Source: Ktedonobacterales bacterium
GTDB lineage: Bacteria; Chloroflexota; Ktedonobacteria; Ktedonobacterales; Ktedonobacteraceae
DNA: 41,751 nucleotides
Direction: 5' to 3'
Assembly: GCA_027451525.1 (NCBI GenBank)
Contig: DAIDJF010000051.1
Span: 1-41,751 of the forward strand
Shown here one piece after another: positions 13,938 to 22,737 of this stretch (positions are counted from its first letter, which is position 1; each line of letters opens with the position of its first letter). The notes beneath the pieces were generated by a model. That model saw only the letters and a program-made list of their open reading frames with translations. It had not been told where the DNA came from and searched no databases. The position numbers were made by a program, and so were the translations under genes.

Positions 13938-16628
13938 ATGTATAGGCGACATATAACTATATCTCTTCGCGCAGGTATTGCATTTTTCGCGGTTATTGCA
14001 AGCCTGGGTTTCGCATTTTTCATGCTCAATGGTTCTCACAATGTAACGCACGCGGCCGCGGCCACTCCTAACGAGATTAATCTGCCAGGGGTAGATCCCT
14101 GGGGACTAGGCTTTGATCGCCAGGGTAATCTGTGGGTTGCCGAGCCGGGGTGTGACCCGAATCCTGTGTGTGCGACGGTGAATACGGGAAGCATTGCGCA
14201 AGTTAATCGCAGTTCATTCTCTGTGTTTAATAACTTTGTTGAGCCAACTGGCTACTCAAGTCCACTATTTATAGCTGTCGATGATTTTAATAATATCTGG
14301 TTTTCGGAGCCAATGACGAATGCTATCGGTGAATTGACAGTCTCGAATGGTGCCCCAACATGGAAACAATGGACAGTACCGACAGCGAATGCAACTCCTT
14401 TTGATCTGGCCTTTGATCAATATGGACACTTGTGGTTCACCGAAATTCTGGCAAATCAGATCGGTGAATTTGATCCCTCGACCCAAACCTTTGTGGAGAC
14501 GCCCACACCAACGGCCAATAGCAAGCCGTATGGTATTGTGGGGCCAGATCCTACCACTGGGGCGATGTGGTTTACTGAGAATAATTCCTCTGTTGCGCAA
14601 ATCGCCAGCTTTATCCCGCCCAGTTCTGGCAATCTGGCGACGAGTGCGATCAATGAATATCAGATTAATGCAGGTAATGTCGGTGCGACCCCGCACCTGA
14701 TTACCTTCGATGGCAATGGCAACATCTGGTGGAGCGAGGGGCCTGATCGCAATATCGGGCGACTGGTTATCAGTCAGGCCAAACCTGGCACCAGTAATGG
14801 TGTGCAGGAGTTTACTGTTCCCTATCCCGACCCGAATTGTCCAGCCGCGACCGATTGCAGTATGCATATCTCTGGTATCGGTGTGGATGGCGCGGGTAAT
14901 GTCTGGTTTGACGACTCACTCAGCTCTCGTGTTGGTTACTATGCGCAGAGCACTGGCACATTTACAATGTTGCCGCCCATCGGTGGGGCGATCACCAGCA
15001 ATACGCATCCGCATGACGGTTTGGCGGTTGATGGCAATAATACCGTTTTCTTTGCCGAGGAGTTTGCCAATAAACTTGGCGAGGTGCTGCAACCGACTGT
15101 GCCACTGCCACCTGCTGGCAGCACGGGCACACCGATTACGCCAACCCCCTCGGTCACGCCTTCGCCCACGTCAACGCCTATTCCAACCTCACCGTTCCCT
15201 GGTCCCGTCAATAAGACGTGGTACTTTGCTGAAGGGCGCGTTGGCAAAGGCTTCCAGGAGTTCCTGACGATTGATAATCCTGGCACGACCATGTGTAACG
15301 TTGACCTGGAGTACAACTACACGATGGACGGGAGCAGTGAGCCGCTGAATAAGACGGTGCGCGTGCCTGTTGCCTCGGCCAGCCGTATTACCGAGTCCGT
15401 CAATGGAGACTTGCATATCCTTAGCTCGACTGTTCCGGCCGCGATTGTTGCGACGGTTGCCAGTGTTGATAGTTCTACAGCCTCGTGCCCCGGCGTGGTC
15501 GTTGAACGTCCCATGTACTTCCAAACATTTAAAGGTATTGCGAGTGGTTCCGATGTGGTGGGAGCAACCCATCTCAGCACCACCTACTACTTCGCTGATA
15601 TTCCCACGGGCTCAGATACCGCATCGTTTATCACGCTGCTTAATCCCAACAACGTGAGTGCGAACGTCTCGGTTTCCTATTATGCCAATGGACAGAAAGT
15701 TGGTACGCAGAGCACGACAGTTAGCGCGGATGCACGCGGCACGATCACTCCCAATCTGATTGCTATGCCCTTGCATGTTGCGGCTGTCGTTACCTCTAGC
15801 CAGCCGATTATGGCGGAACGTCCCACCTACTTTATTAATGGTGGCACGTCCGGCAATGCCGCGGTCTCTGGCGGCTATGATGTCGTTGGTATATCTTCAC
15901 TGGCTAAAGACTGGCTCTTTGCGGAAGGCTATACTGGCGGCACAACACAAGAATACTTTACTCTCGCCAACGTGGACCCCTCAAACACGACGGCGAATGT
16001 GACGATTACCCTGAAGTCTCAGGGTGGTGTAACCCATGCTTTTACTCTGTCCCTGAATGCCATGTCCCAAATCATCTGGAACGTAAACGCCAACAATACT
16101 TTTGCCAACTCCACTCCCCAGGTGTCGGCAGAGATCACCTCAACGGGTGCGAACATCGTGGTGCAGCGTGAGATGTACTTCCAGTACAAACACTCTCTGC
16201 CCAATGGACGTGTAACGCAGGCCGTTGGTGGTACTGATGTGATTGGACAGGTTGGTCCCGCAAAGTACAGTGCATATAGCTTTGCGGAGGGCTATAGCAA
16301 TGTCGGCTACAACGAGTGGTTGACCGTGCAAAATCCCAATCCAACCCCTGTCACCATTTACGTCGTGATGGCGAACGGTTACGGACGTACCTATACCGTC
16401 TCGTTCCCCGTGCCCGCGAATAGTCGCTTCACGCAAGATCTCACCGCGCTGGTTGTGCAGTATCTTGTGCATAATGGCGACGATCATCGTGGCTACGAGG
16501 TTTCTATGACGGTCGAAACGCTTGATGGCTCCCCCATTACTGTTGAGCGCCCTATGTATTGGAATACTTCAGGCTCTTCCTTTGCCACGCAAGGCGGTAG
16601 CGATGTGATCGGCTATGTCGGTGGCTAA
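13938..16628 (+). CDS. Secreted Vgb-like beta-propeller protein with four C-terminal repeats
   Basis: An 896-aa exported protein. The basic start MYRRHITISLRAG, a hydrophobic stretch and an Ala-rich end (VTHAAAA) form a signal peptide or anchor of about 42 residues. Residues about 45-400 form a propeller of the streptogramin-lyase (Vgb/SMP-30-like) type, with repeated GNLWVAE, NIWFSE, HLWFTE, AMWFTE, NIWWSE and NVWFDD blades. A Thr/Pro linker leads to four repeats of about 110-120 residues (424-896). Each begins near W/YxFAE (WYFAEG, YYFADI, WLFAEG, YSFAEG), contains ERPMYF or a variant, and ends with GxDVIG. These repeats resemble surface adhesion or cell-wall modules. Catalytic lyase function is not established; a carbohydrate- or peptide-binding surface role is equally likely. 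ATG 13938 is chosen because it starts the signal peptide. The next gene follows after 18 bp. Confidence 0.82.
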   Translation: MYRRHITISLRAGIAFFAVIASLGFAFFMLNGSHNVTHAAAATPNEINLPGVDPWGLGFDRQGNLWVAEPGCDPNPVCATVNTGSIAQVNRSSFSVFNNFVEPTGYSSPLFIAVDDFNNIWFSEPMTNAIGELTVSNGAPTWKQWTVPTANATPFDLAFDQYGHLWFTEILANQIGEFDPSTQTFVETPTPTANSKPYGIVGPDPTTGAMWFTENNSSVAQIASFIPPSSGNLATSAINEYQINAGNVGATPHLITFDGNGNIWWSEGPDRNIGRLVISQAKPGTSNGVQEFTVPYPDPNCPAATDCSMHISGIGVDGAGNVWFDDSLSSRVGYYAQSTGTFTMLPPIGGAITSNTHPHDGLAVDGNNTVFFAEEFANKLGEVLQPTVPLPPAGSTGTPITPTPSVTPSPTSTPIPTSPFPGPVNKTWYFAEGRVGKGFQEFLTIDNPGTTMCNVDLEYNYTMDGSSEPLNKTVRVPVASASRITESVNGDLHILSSTVPAAIVATVASVDSSTASCPGVVVERPMYFQTFKGIASGSDVVGATHLSTTYYFADIPTGSDTASFITLLNPNNVSANVSVSYYANGQKVGTQSTTVSADARGTITPNLIAMPLHVAAVVTSSQPIMAERPTYFINGGTSGNAAVSGGYDVVGISSLAKDWLFAEGYTGGTTQEYFTLANVDPSNTTANVTITLKSQGGVTHAFTLSLNAMSQIIWNVNANNTFANSTPQVSAEITSTGANIVVQREMYFQYKHSLPNGRVTQAVGGTDVIGQVGPAKYSAYSFAEGYSNVGYNEWLTVQNPNPTPVTIYVVMANGYGRTYTVSFPVPANSRFTQDLTALVVQYLVHNGDDHRGYEVSMTVETLDGSPITVERPMYWNTSGSSFATQGGSDVIGYVGG

Positions 16629-16646
16629 GGGGAAAGAAACATCCCA

Positions 16647-19130
16647 ATGAGACAGAGAAAAAAGCTAATTCTTGCTTTAGTGGCACTGGCGACACTTGTC
16701 GCCAGTGTTCTGATGCTATTTGGTGTTTTGGGACCGCTTGCCCACACGCAACCATTTAGTTCCGTGACGGCGAGTGACTATAGTGTCCCAACAGGCTATG
16801 ACCCCTGGGGAACAGCATTTGATGGCAACGGAAATGTCTGGGTTGCTATCCCGAATTGTGATCCCACACCAATGTGTAGTGGTGTCTATCCTGGCGCACT
16901 GGCGGTCTTTAACCCTTCCAGTCGCAGTTGGACCCACACGTATAATCTGCCCTCCGGCTATGGGCAACCGCTCTTTGTGGCCTTCGATCATCAGGGCCGT
17001 GTCTGGTTCCCGATGCCGATGAGCAACTCGATAGGCATGTTTAATCCCGCCAATGGCTCGTTTCAACAATGGGGCGTGCCAACAATTAACGCGGGTCCCT
17101 GGGATGTCGCGGTTGATGGCAACGGCAATATCTGGTTTACGGAACACTATGTCAATAAAATTGGCATGTTCAATCCGAATAGCCAGCAGTTTATTGAGGT
17201 GCCGACCCCAGCCAGCAATAGCAATCCTTACGGCATTACAGTTGATAGGTCAAATAACATTTGGTTTACTGAAAATACTGACACTGTCGCCTTGATTGGC
17301 GAGTATACGGCGCAAGGACAATTAAAAGAATATAAAATCCGCAATTCTTCAACAACTGGTTTGACCCCACATCTGATTACGATTGATCCTAATGGCAATA
17401 TCTGGTGGTCAGAGGGGTGGGTGTCTATGATTGGTGAATTACGTGTCTCTGCTGCTCAACCCGGTACAAATAATGGTGTGACAGAATATGCCTATCCGCA
17501 TCTCTGCGGCAATTGTGGCTCACATACATCTGGAATTAGTGCTGATAGCACTGGCAATATCTGGTTTGATGACTCTCTGCAAAGTGCGTTTGGCTCGTTC
17601 CCAGATAGTGGTAATGGCTCGTTTTCAATGTATAACACGCCAACCTCTAACAGTCACCCGCATGATGGTATGCACGTGGATGGGCAGAATAACGTCTGGT
17701 TCGATGAAGAATTTGCTAACAAGCTGGCGTTAGTCACAGGCGGTAGCGCACCCGCGCCAACACCGTCACCTTCACCGTCCTCATCACCATCGCCGTCACC
17801 ATCCTCATCGCCCTCGCCATCGCCGTCACCCGTTCCTGGTGGGACAATCGCGCAGGATACCTTCCAGCGCGCCAATCAGCAGTATTGGGGCACGGCCTCC
17901 GATGGGCTGACCTGGGCTGGTGATGCCAATGCCTCGAAAGCCTTTACGATCACTAATCAAGCTGGAACGATTAGCGGTAGTGGCCTTTTGAATGGTGTGC
18001 TTGGTCCGCAGGTCACGGATTCCGAAGTTCTGGTTAGTGGCTCTATCAGTTCGTTTAATAATGCCAACTTCGGAGCGGTGCTGCACTGGGGTGATACCAA
18101 TGACTGGTATAAAACATATATTGATGGCGCGAATTTCGTCATGCAGAAGAAGGTCAATGGTTCTGTTTCTGGTCTGACACATCATGCGTTTACAGCGACT
18201 GCTGGTACATCGTATACGATACGCTTCCGTATCGTGGGCAACACGCTCTACTCGAAAGTCTGGCCTACTAACGGCACTGAACCAACTAACTGGATGTTGA
18301 CTGCGACCGACACTTCACTAACTTCTGGCTACTGTGGTGTGCGCGCGCAAATACAGAATGGGATTGTCGTGCGCTATACAGCGTTCCAAGCGGTGTCACT
18401 GAACGCTGGTTCACCCACTCCAACTCCTACACCATCGCCGTCGCCATCGGCATCACCGTCACCGTCACCGTCACCGTCGGCATCACCGTCACCGTCACCG
18501 TCACCCACACCGTCGCCGTCGCCCACACCATCGCCATCGCCCACGCCGCCTGGTACGGGCACGACGATCGCGCAGGATACTTTCCAGCGCGCCAATCAGC
18601 AGTATTGGGGCACGGCCTCCGATGGGCTGACCTGGGCTGGTGATGCCAACACGGTCGGCAATTTCTCGATTGTGAACAACACTGGCAACATCACAGGCAA
18701 TGGCAATAACTATAGTGCGGTGCTTGGTCCACTGGTGGCAGACTCGCAAGTGCAGGCCAGTGGCTCGATTAGCAATTTCACCTATAACAACTTTGGCGTT
18801 GTCCTGCGCTGGACCGACAACAATAACTGGTACAAGGCATATATTGATGGCGCAAATCTGGTTGTGCAGAAGAAAGTCAACGGCTCCGTCACAACGTTGC
18901 TGACTACCGCCTTCGTGGCAAAAGCAGGAACCTCATATACGCTGAGTTTCCAGGCGGTCGGCAACACGCTTACCGCTAGCGTGTGGGCCACTGGCGGCAC
19001 GCAACCAGCCAATCCGATGATTACAGTCACGGATAGCACCTTCCTATCTGGCTATTGTGGCGTCCGTGCCCTCGGTCAGTCTGGTACAACTGTGACATTT
19101 ACTGCGTTCCAGGCAACTCAGTTGCCCTAG
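16647..19130 (+). CDS. Secreted Vgb-like beta-propeller protein with two C-terminal beta-sandwich repeats
   Basis: An 827-aa exported protein starting MRQRKKLILALVALATLVAS, a classical signal peptide. Residues about 40-365 form a Vgb-like propeller clearly paralogous to the one in the preceding gene (shared DPWGxxFD, TPHLIT, NIWWSEG, HPHDGxxVDG, EEFANKL). A PSPSP linker (about 370-395) follows. Two ~190-residue modules come next, each starting IAQDTFQRANQQYWGTASDG and containing WYKxYIDGAN and SGYCGVRA, separated by a second PSPSPSAS linker (about 590-637). The modules resemble concanavalin-like/LamG sugar-binding domains; this is a fold guess. The gene is 18 bp downstream of the first propeller gene and is probably co-transcribed with it. 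The two share propellers but carry different cargo. Confidence 0.82.
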   Translation: MRQRKKLILALVALATLVASVLMLFGVLGPLAHTQPFSSVTASDYSVPTGYDPWGTAFDGNGNVWVAIPNCDPTPMCSGVYPGALAVFNPSSRSWTHTYNLPSGYGQPLFVAFDHQGRVWFPMPMSNSIGMFNPANGSFQQWGVPTINAGPWDVAVDGNGNIWFTEHYVNKIGMFNPNSQQFIEVPTPASNSNPYGITVDRSNNIWFTENTDTVALIGEYTAQGQLKEYKIRNSSTTGLTPHLITIDPNGNIWWSEGWVSMIGELRVSAAQPGTNNGVTEYAYPHLCGNCGSHTSGISADSTGNIWFDDSLQSAFGSFPDSGNGSFSMYNTPTSNSHPHDGMHVDGQNNVWFDEEFANKLALVTGGSAPAPTPSPSPSSSPSPSPSSSPSPSPSPVPGGTIAQDTFQRANQQYWGTASDGLTWAGDANASKAFTITNQAGTISGSGLLNGVLGPQVTDSEVLVSGSISSFNNANFGAVLHWGDTNDWYKTYIDGANFVMQKKVNGSVSGLTHHAFTATAGTSYTIRFRIVGNTLYSKVWPTNGTEPTNWMLTATDTSLTSGYCGVRAQIQNGIVVRYTAFQAVSLNAGSPTPTPTPSPSPSASPSPSPSPSASPSPSPSPTPSPSPTPSPSPTPPGTGTTIAQDTFQRANQQYWGTASDGLTWAGDANTVGNFSIVNNTGNITGNGNNYSAVLGPLVADSQVQASGSISNFTYNNFGVVLRWTDNNNWYKAYIDGANLVVQKKVNGSVTTLLTTAFVAKAGTSYTLSFQAVGNTLTASVWATGGTQPANPMITVTDSTFLSGYCGVRALGQSGTTVTFTAFQATQLP
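17847..17929 (+). repeat. 83-bp near-identical coding repeat, copy 1
   Basis: It matches 18567-18649 at 82 of 83 bases by eye (one C/T difference). It encodes the start of the first C-terminal module. The rest of the two modules is far more diverged at DNA level. Confidence 0.85.
18415..18550 (+). repeat. Low-complexity Pro/Ser coding repeat
   Basis: Runs of CCGTCA, CCGTCG and CCATCG hexamers encode the PSPSPSAS linker. A similar tract is at 17755-17835. Such tracts are prone to length change. Confidence 0.8.
18567..18649 (+). repeat. 83-bp near-identical coding repeat, copy 2
   Basis: It lies exactly 720 bp after copy 1, a multiple of three, so recombination between the copies would stay in frame and delete one module plus a linker. 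Confidence 0.85.
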
Positions 19131-19143
19131 CGCAAGTTTTATG

Positions 19144-19175
19144 GCAAGCAGGGTAGTAATCTTTATCCTGCTTGC
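19144..19175. terminator. Weak hairpin after the propeller pair
   Basis: GCAAGCAGG (19144-19152) pairs with CCTGCTTGC (19167-19175) across a 14-base loop. No T-run follows, so termination is uncertain. Confidence 0.35.
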
Positions 19176-19283
19176 TCCCTTGCAATTTCATTCGCGCTAT
19201 GCTACACTTGAATGCAAGCGAGCTGTTTGATGTAGCATCATCTTCGTTATCCGTCCTCCCATTTCCTCCCTTGAAACACTACT

Positions 19284-20804
19284 ATGCACGATCACCTATC
19301 ACCAATCGCCCGTTTTGCCCGCTATGTGCTGGGATGCCCCCTCTATCCCTATCAATGTGAGATTGCCGAGGCGATCTTGCGTTCAATTCGCGGCGGCGAT
19401 GGGCGCATTTTCACGGTTATGATGGCCCGCCAATCGGGGAAAAACCAGCTTTCGGCTGTTCTGGAAGCCTATCTGCTCGCCACGAAGCAACAAGGCACGA
19501 TTGTCAAAGCCGCGCCGACCTTTAGTCCGCAGATTACCAATAGTCGTTTGCGTTTGCTCTCTCTGCTGGACAATGCCACGACTCGTGCGCGTGTCTGGCA
19601 GAGTCAGGGGCATATTATTGGTCTGGCTCCCCAGGCCGACCCATTGCTCCTGCATGCCCATGCAGGTCCGCGTGTAATGTTCTTCTCCGCTGGCAACGAA
19701 AGCAATGTCGTCGGAGCAACTGCTGATCTTTTGCTCGAAATAGACGAGGCGCAAGACGTGGCCCGTGAGAAATTTGACCGCGATTTTCGTCCTATGGCTG
19801 CCGTCAGCAACGCGACCACTGTCTTATATGGCACCGCGTGGTCTGACACGACGCTGCTCGCACAACAACGGGCCGCGAATTTGGAACAGGAGCAGCACAT
19901 GGGCGAGAAATTGCATTTTGAGTATGATTGGCGCACGCTCGCCGCGATTAATCCGGCCTACCGAACTTTTGTTGAGCAGGAGATTGCCCGCCTGGGTGAG
20001 CAACACCCGGCGATTCAGACGCAATATCTTCTGCGTCCGCTCAGTGGGGCGGGCTATCTGTTTAATGAACTGCAACACGCGCTTTTACGGGGAGAACATG
20101 CCTGGGAAAACGAGGCGCGTGCCGAAGCTTGCTATATCGCGGGCATGGATGTCGCGGGCGAAGAACGACCTGCTCCTGATACATCCATCGCGTTAGCTTT
20201 AGAGCGGCAAGGATCGGTCGACGGGGAACAGCAGCGGCATGGGCGGCGTGATAGTACTGTGATTACAATTGGACGGGTGCGTTATAACGAGCTTAATCTA
20301 CCCTGTATCGAGGTGGTACATCAAGAATGGTGGACGGGTCGCTCGTACCTTGATCAATATGCCGCGACGGTCGCACTTGTAGAACACTGGGGTATTCGCT
20401 CGCTGGTTGTGGATGCAACGGGCATTGGTGCGGGTCTGGCCTCGCTGCTTACGACCCGTCTGGGTGAGCAGCGTATCACACCATTTCTCTTCTCGCGCCC
20501 CACCAAATCGCATCTGGCCTATCAGCTCATTACCTATATCAATAGCGGTCGCTTCAAACTTTATCGTCACGAGAACGCGCCCGTCATGGTCTATGAAGAG
20601 TGTTGGCGGCAATTGAAGTGTGCTCGTTACCGCCTGCCTGCCCCTGACACACTTGATTTCTACGTGGATGCCTCGGAAGGACATGATGATTTTCTTATGA
20701 GTCTGGCACTGCTAGCGGAATCGTTACAAAATGGCATGATGCGCACGGCGGTATCAATATTAGTGCGTCCTGCGCGTCTTTATATAGGTGAGGGGCGTTA
20801 CTAA
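19284..20804 (+). CDS. Phage-type terminase large subunit (TerL), complete
   Basis: A 506-aa DNA-packaging motor. The N-terminal ATPase has Walker A ARQSGKN (48-54), Walker B LLLEIDEAQ with Asp154 and Glu155, and a coupling motif GTAW (183-186). The C-terminal RNase-H-like nuclease has three acidic positions: Asp289 in AGMDVAGEE, Asp377 in VVDATGIG, and Asp468/469 in HDDFLMSLAL. In phages this protein docks on the portal, pumps DNA into the prohead and cuts it. All motifs are intact and the length is normal for the family. No small terminase, portal or other phage gene is adjacent; the capsid genes of this window are 14 kb away on the other strand. ATG 19284 has no clear ribosome site, but upstream DNA is non-coding in this frame. 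It could belong to a domesticated packaging system or be a prophage remnant. Confidence 0.9.
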   Translation: MHDHLSPIARFARYVLGCPLYPYQCEIAEAILRSIRGGDGRIFTVMMARQSGKNQLSAVLEAYLLATKQQGTIVKAAPTFSPQITNSRLRLLSLLDNATTRARVWQSQGHIIGLAPQADPLLLHAHAGPRVMFFSAGNESNVVGATADLLLEIDEAQDVAREKFDRDFRPMAAVSNATTVLYGTAWSDTTLLAQQRAANLEQEQHMGEKLHFEYDWRTLAAINPAYRTFVEQEIARLGEQHPAIQTQYLLRPLSGAGYLFNELQHALLRGEHAWENEARAEACYIAGMDVAGEERPAPDTSIALALERQGSVDGEQQRHGRRDSTVITIGRVRYNELNLPCIEVVHQEWWTGRSYLDQYAATVALVEHWGIRSLVVDATGIGAGLASLLTTRLGEQRITPFLFSRPTKSHLAYQLITYINSGRFKLYRHENAPVMVYEECWRQLKCARYRLPAPDTLDFYVDASEGHDDFLMSLALLAESLQNGMMRTAVSILVRPARLYIGEGRY

Positions 20805-20891
20805 ACCGCTCCTTATAGTATCAGAATAGTATCAGATACGTAACACCTGTCGTGACATGACCACAATCTCGACTTGTATGCACAAACATGG

Positions 20892-20897
20892 TACAAT
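20892..20897 (+). promoter_or_regulatory. Extended -10 promoter of the HEAT-repeat gene
   Basis: TGGTACAAT (TACAAT at 20892-20897) has an extended -10 form and lies about 70 bp before ATG 20967. The -35 region is poor. The same TGGTACAAT motif precedes the DUF1015 gene on the other strand. Confidence 0.45.
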
Positions 20898-20966
20898 CGC
20901 TCGGTGGAGCAAGCGTATTCTTGATGCTAGCCATCATATCTCTCACATCACGAAAAGGAGCATTTT

Positions 20967-22649
20967 ATGCCGCGAAAACACAAGGGTCCACCGCAAGAGA
21001 GCGTGGATAGCATCCTGCTCGCACTCTGTCGTCGTGATATCCTTGACGAAGCAACTTTCTCTCACTATCTCACTCGCCTTGATGAAGAGTGGACGAACGG
21101 CGCACGTGAACAGGTCTTGCGTCTCTTGCGCACCAGTGATCCATCTGCCCATGCTGCCGCTGTCACCGTATTGACCGAGTTGGCGACTGAATTTGATCTT
21201 GAAGAACTAGAAGATTTTGTGACTGATCCAACGGTTAGTGATATTGCGAAACTCACACTCTCTCCCTTGCTCAAAGAACTTGGCTCGGAGCTGGCCGAAG
21301 AAGGCATGATGGAGTATTTGAATGATCCAATAGCTGCTATGCGCCAGATGCAACTACGCCTGTTTGATAGCGTCGAAAAAAGTGAGATGGGTGTTGAGGC
21401 TATCTTACTCGACGTCGTTGCCATGCCAGTCGAGCAGCGTCTGGGGTTCATCTCCTGGCTTGGTACGAGCAATGATCCCCGTGCCGTCAAGCTGCTTATT
21501 CCGCTCCTAGATAACCAGCCGACAAAAATTTTGACGGCTGTAGTGGACGCACTGGAGCAGATAGGGCCTGGCGTATTGCGCGAATCCGTGCCTGCGCTCA
21601 ATCGTCTGATTGTCACATCATCGAATAACGCGCTCAAGCAACATGCCCGCCGTGTGGTTGGTAACCTGACCATGCATTCTTCGCCTGCCGAGGCTGAAGA
21701 GGCCTTGCACGTTCCGGCTGAGCCACAATTGCCACCCTATGAAGCATTGGTAACATATATGGATGGCTCAGGCTCGCAGATCATCCTGCTTGCGTGGCGC
21801 AGGGAGGATGGCACATTAAAGGGTGTCAATGTCTTACATCAAGACCAAACTGGCATTAAAGACTGCTATGGTGTGGATGAGATTGACGAGAAACGTTGGC
21901 AAGAATTGCTGCATGGCCTGAATGAGCGCAATATCGTCTGCTTCCCTGTGCCTTTTGAATATGCCCGTGCTCTGGTCGTTGAGGCACGTAACCTTAGCAA
22001 ACGCACGCGCCATAAGTTGCCCATCTCCTACTCAATCTGGCGTCCGCTTATCGAGGCTGGTCTGTCTGCTGATAGCAAATATGTCGTGCCTCTCGGCGGC
22101 AAAACCATCCTTGAACCACTCACGCTTGATGAGGAGACACTGGCCCTCGCACAGCAAGGCGCGAGACTCTATACCTATGATGCGTTTGCTTCCTGGCTCT
22201 ACGAGCCGCTCGCAGATATCGAGCCGTATATCAATAGGTATTGGGCCACGCAAAATCTCTTAAAGCTGCCTGATACGCATATGCCAAGACGCGGACGTAA
22301 GGTTGAAAAGAAAAGCGAGGAAGAGCGCAAAAAAGAGCTTGAGAAACAAAACGTCCAAATCATGCAGGAAATCATCGAAAAACTGATTGATGAACGCTGG
22401 CGTACGCTCTATGAGACGCGCCTGCGCCGTCAAGCAGCCTTATTGCACCTGATAGACCACGAGGAAGAGGCCCATCTGGCCCGTGCTGTCGCCGCTATGC
22501 TCCATCCCGACTCTGGTATAGCCGCGACCGATCAGCCCTTCGTACAGACATTTATGCACGCCTCCATCGAACAAGGGCCATTGCGTATCCTGGCCGCAAC
22601 GCTTGAATCAAAAGACATCGCATCATTTATGGAACGCTACCCAGAGTAG
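20967..22649 (+). CDS. HEAT-repeat protein of unknown function
   Basis: A 560-aa cytoplasmic protein. Residues about 15-240 are alpha-helical HEAT-like repeats (for example DPRAVKLLIPLLDNQPTKIL and QIGPGVLRESVPALNRLI). A middle region (about 250-440) of mixed fold starts near YEALVTYMDGSGSQIILLAW and has no recognised domain. A highly charged helix (KKSEEERKKELEKQNVQ) leads into a helical C-terminus ('DHEEEAHLARAVAAMLHPDS'). HEAT arrays usually bind other proteins. AAAGGAG lies 6 bases before ATG 20967. The neighbouring terminase and oxidoreductase genes give no functional hint. Confidence 0.75.
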   Translation: MPRKHKGPPQESVDSILLALCRRDILDEATFSHYLTRLDEEWTNGAREQVLRLLRTSDPSAHAAAVTVLTELATEFDLEELEDFVTDPTVSDIAKLTLSPLLKELGSELAEEGMMEYLNDPIAAMRQMQLRLFDSVEKSEMGVEAILLDVVAMPVEQRLGFISWLGTSNDPRAVKLLIPLLDNQPTKILTAVVDALEQIGPGVLRESVPALNRLIVTSSNNALKQHARRVVGNLTMHSSPAEAEEALHVPAEPQLPPYEALVTYMDGSGSQIILLAWRREDGTLKGVNVLHQDQTGIKDCYGVDEIDEKRWQELLHGLNERNIVCFPVPFEYARALVVEARNLSKRTRHKLPISYSIWRPLIEAGLSADSKYVVPLGGKTILEPLTLDEETLALAQQGARLYTYDAFASWLYEPLADIEPYINRYWATQNLLKLPDTHMPRRGRKVEKKSEEERKKELEKQNVQIMQEIIEKLIDERWRTLYETRLRRQAALLHLIDHEEEAHLARAVAAMLHPDSGIAATDQPFVQTFMHASIEQGPLRILAATLESKDIASFMERYPE

Positions 22650-22680
22650 AGCGCGATGACGCAGTTCAACACGCCTCTAC

Positions 22681-22721
22681 GCCCGTGTCCTCTGGTCCAT
22701 GTTGAAGATGAGGACACGGGC
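22681..22721. terminator. Terminator hairpin between convergent genes
   Basis: GCCCGTGTCCT (22681-22691) and AGGACACGGGC (22711-22721) form a perfect 11-bp GC-rich stem with a 19-base loop, between the convergent HEAT and oxidoreductase genes. Confidence 0.6.
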
Positions 22722-22737
22722 ATAGATCTAACGGATA

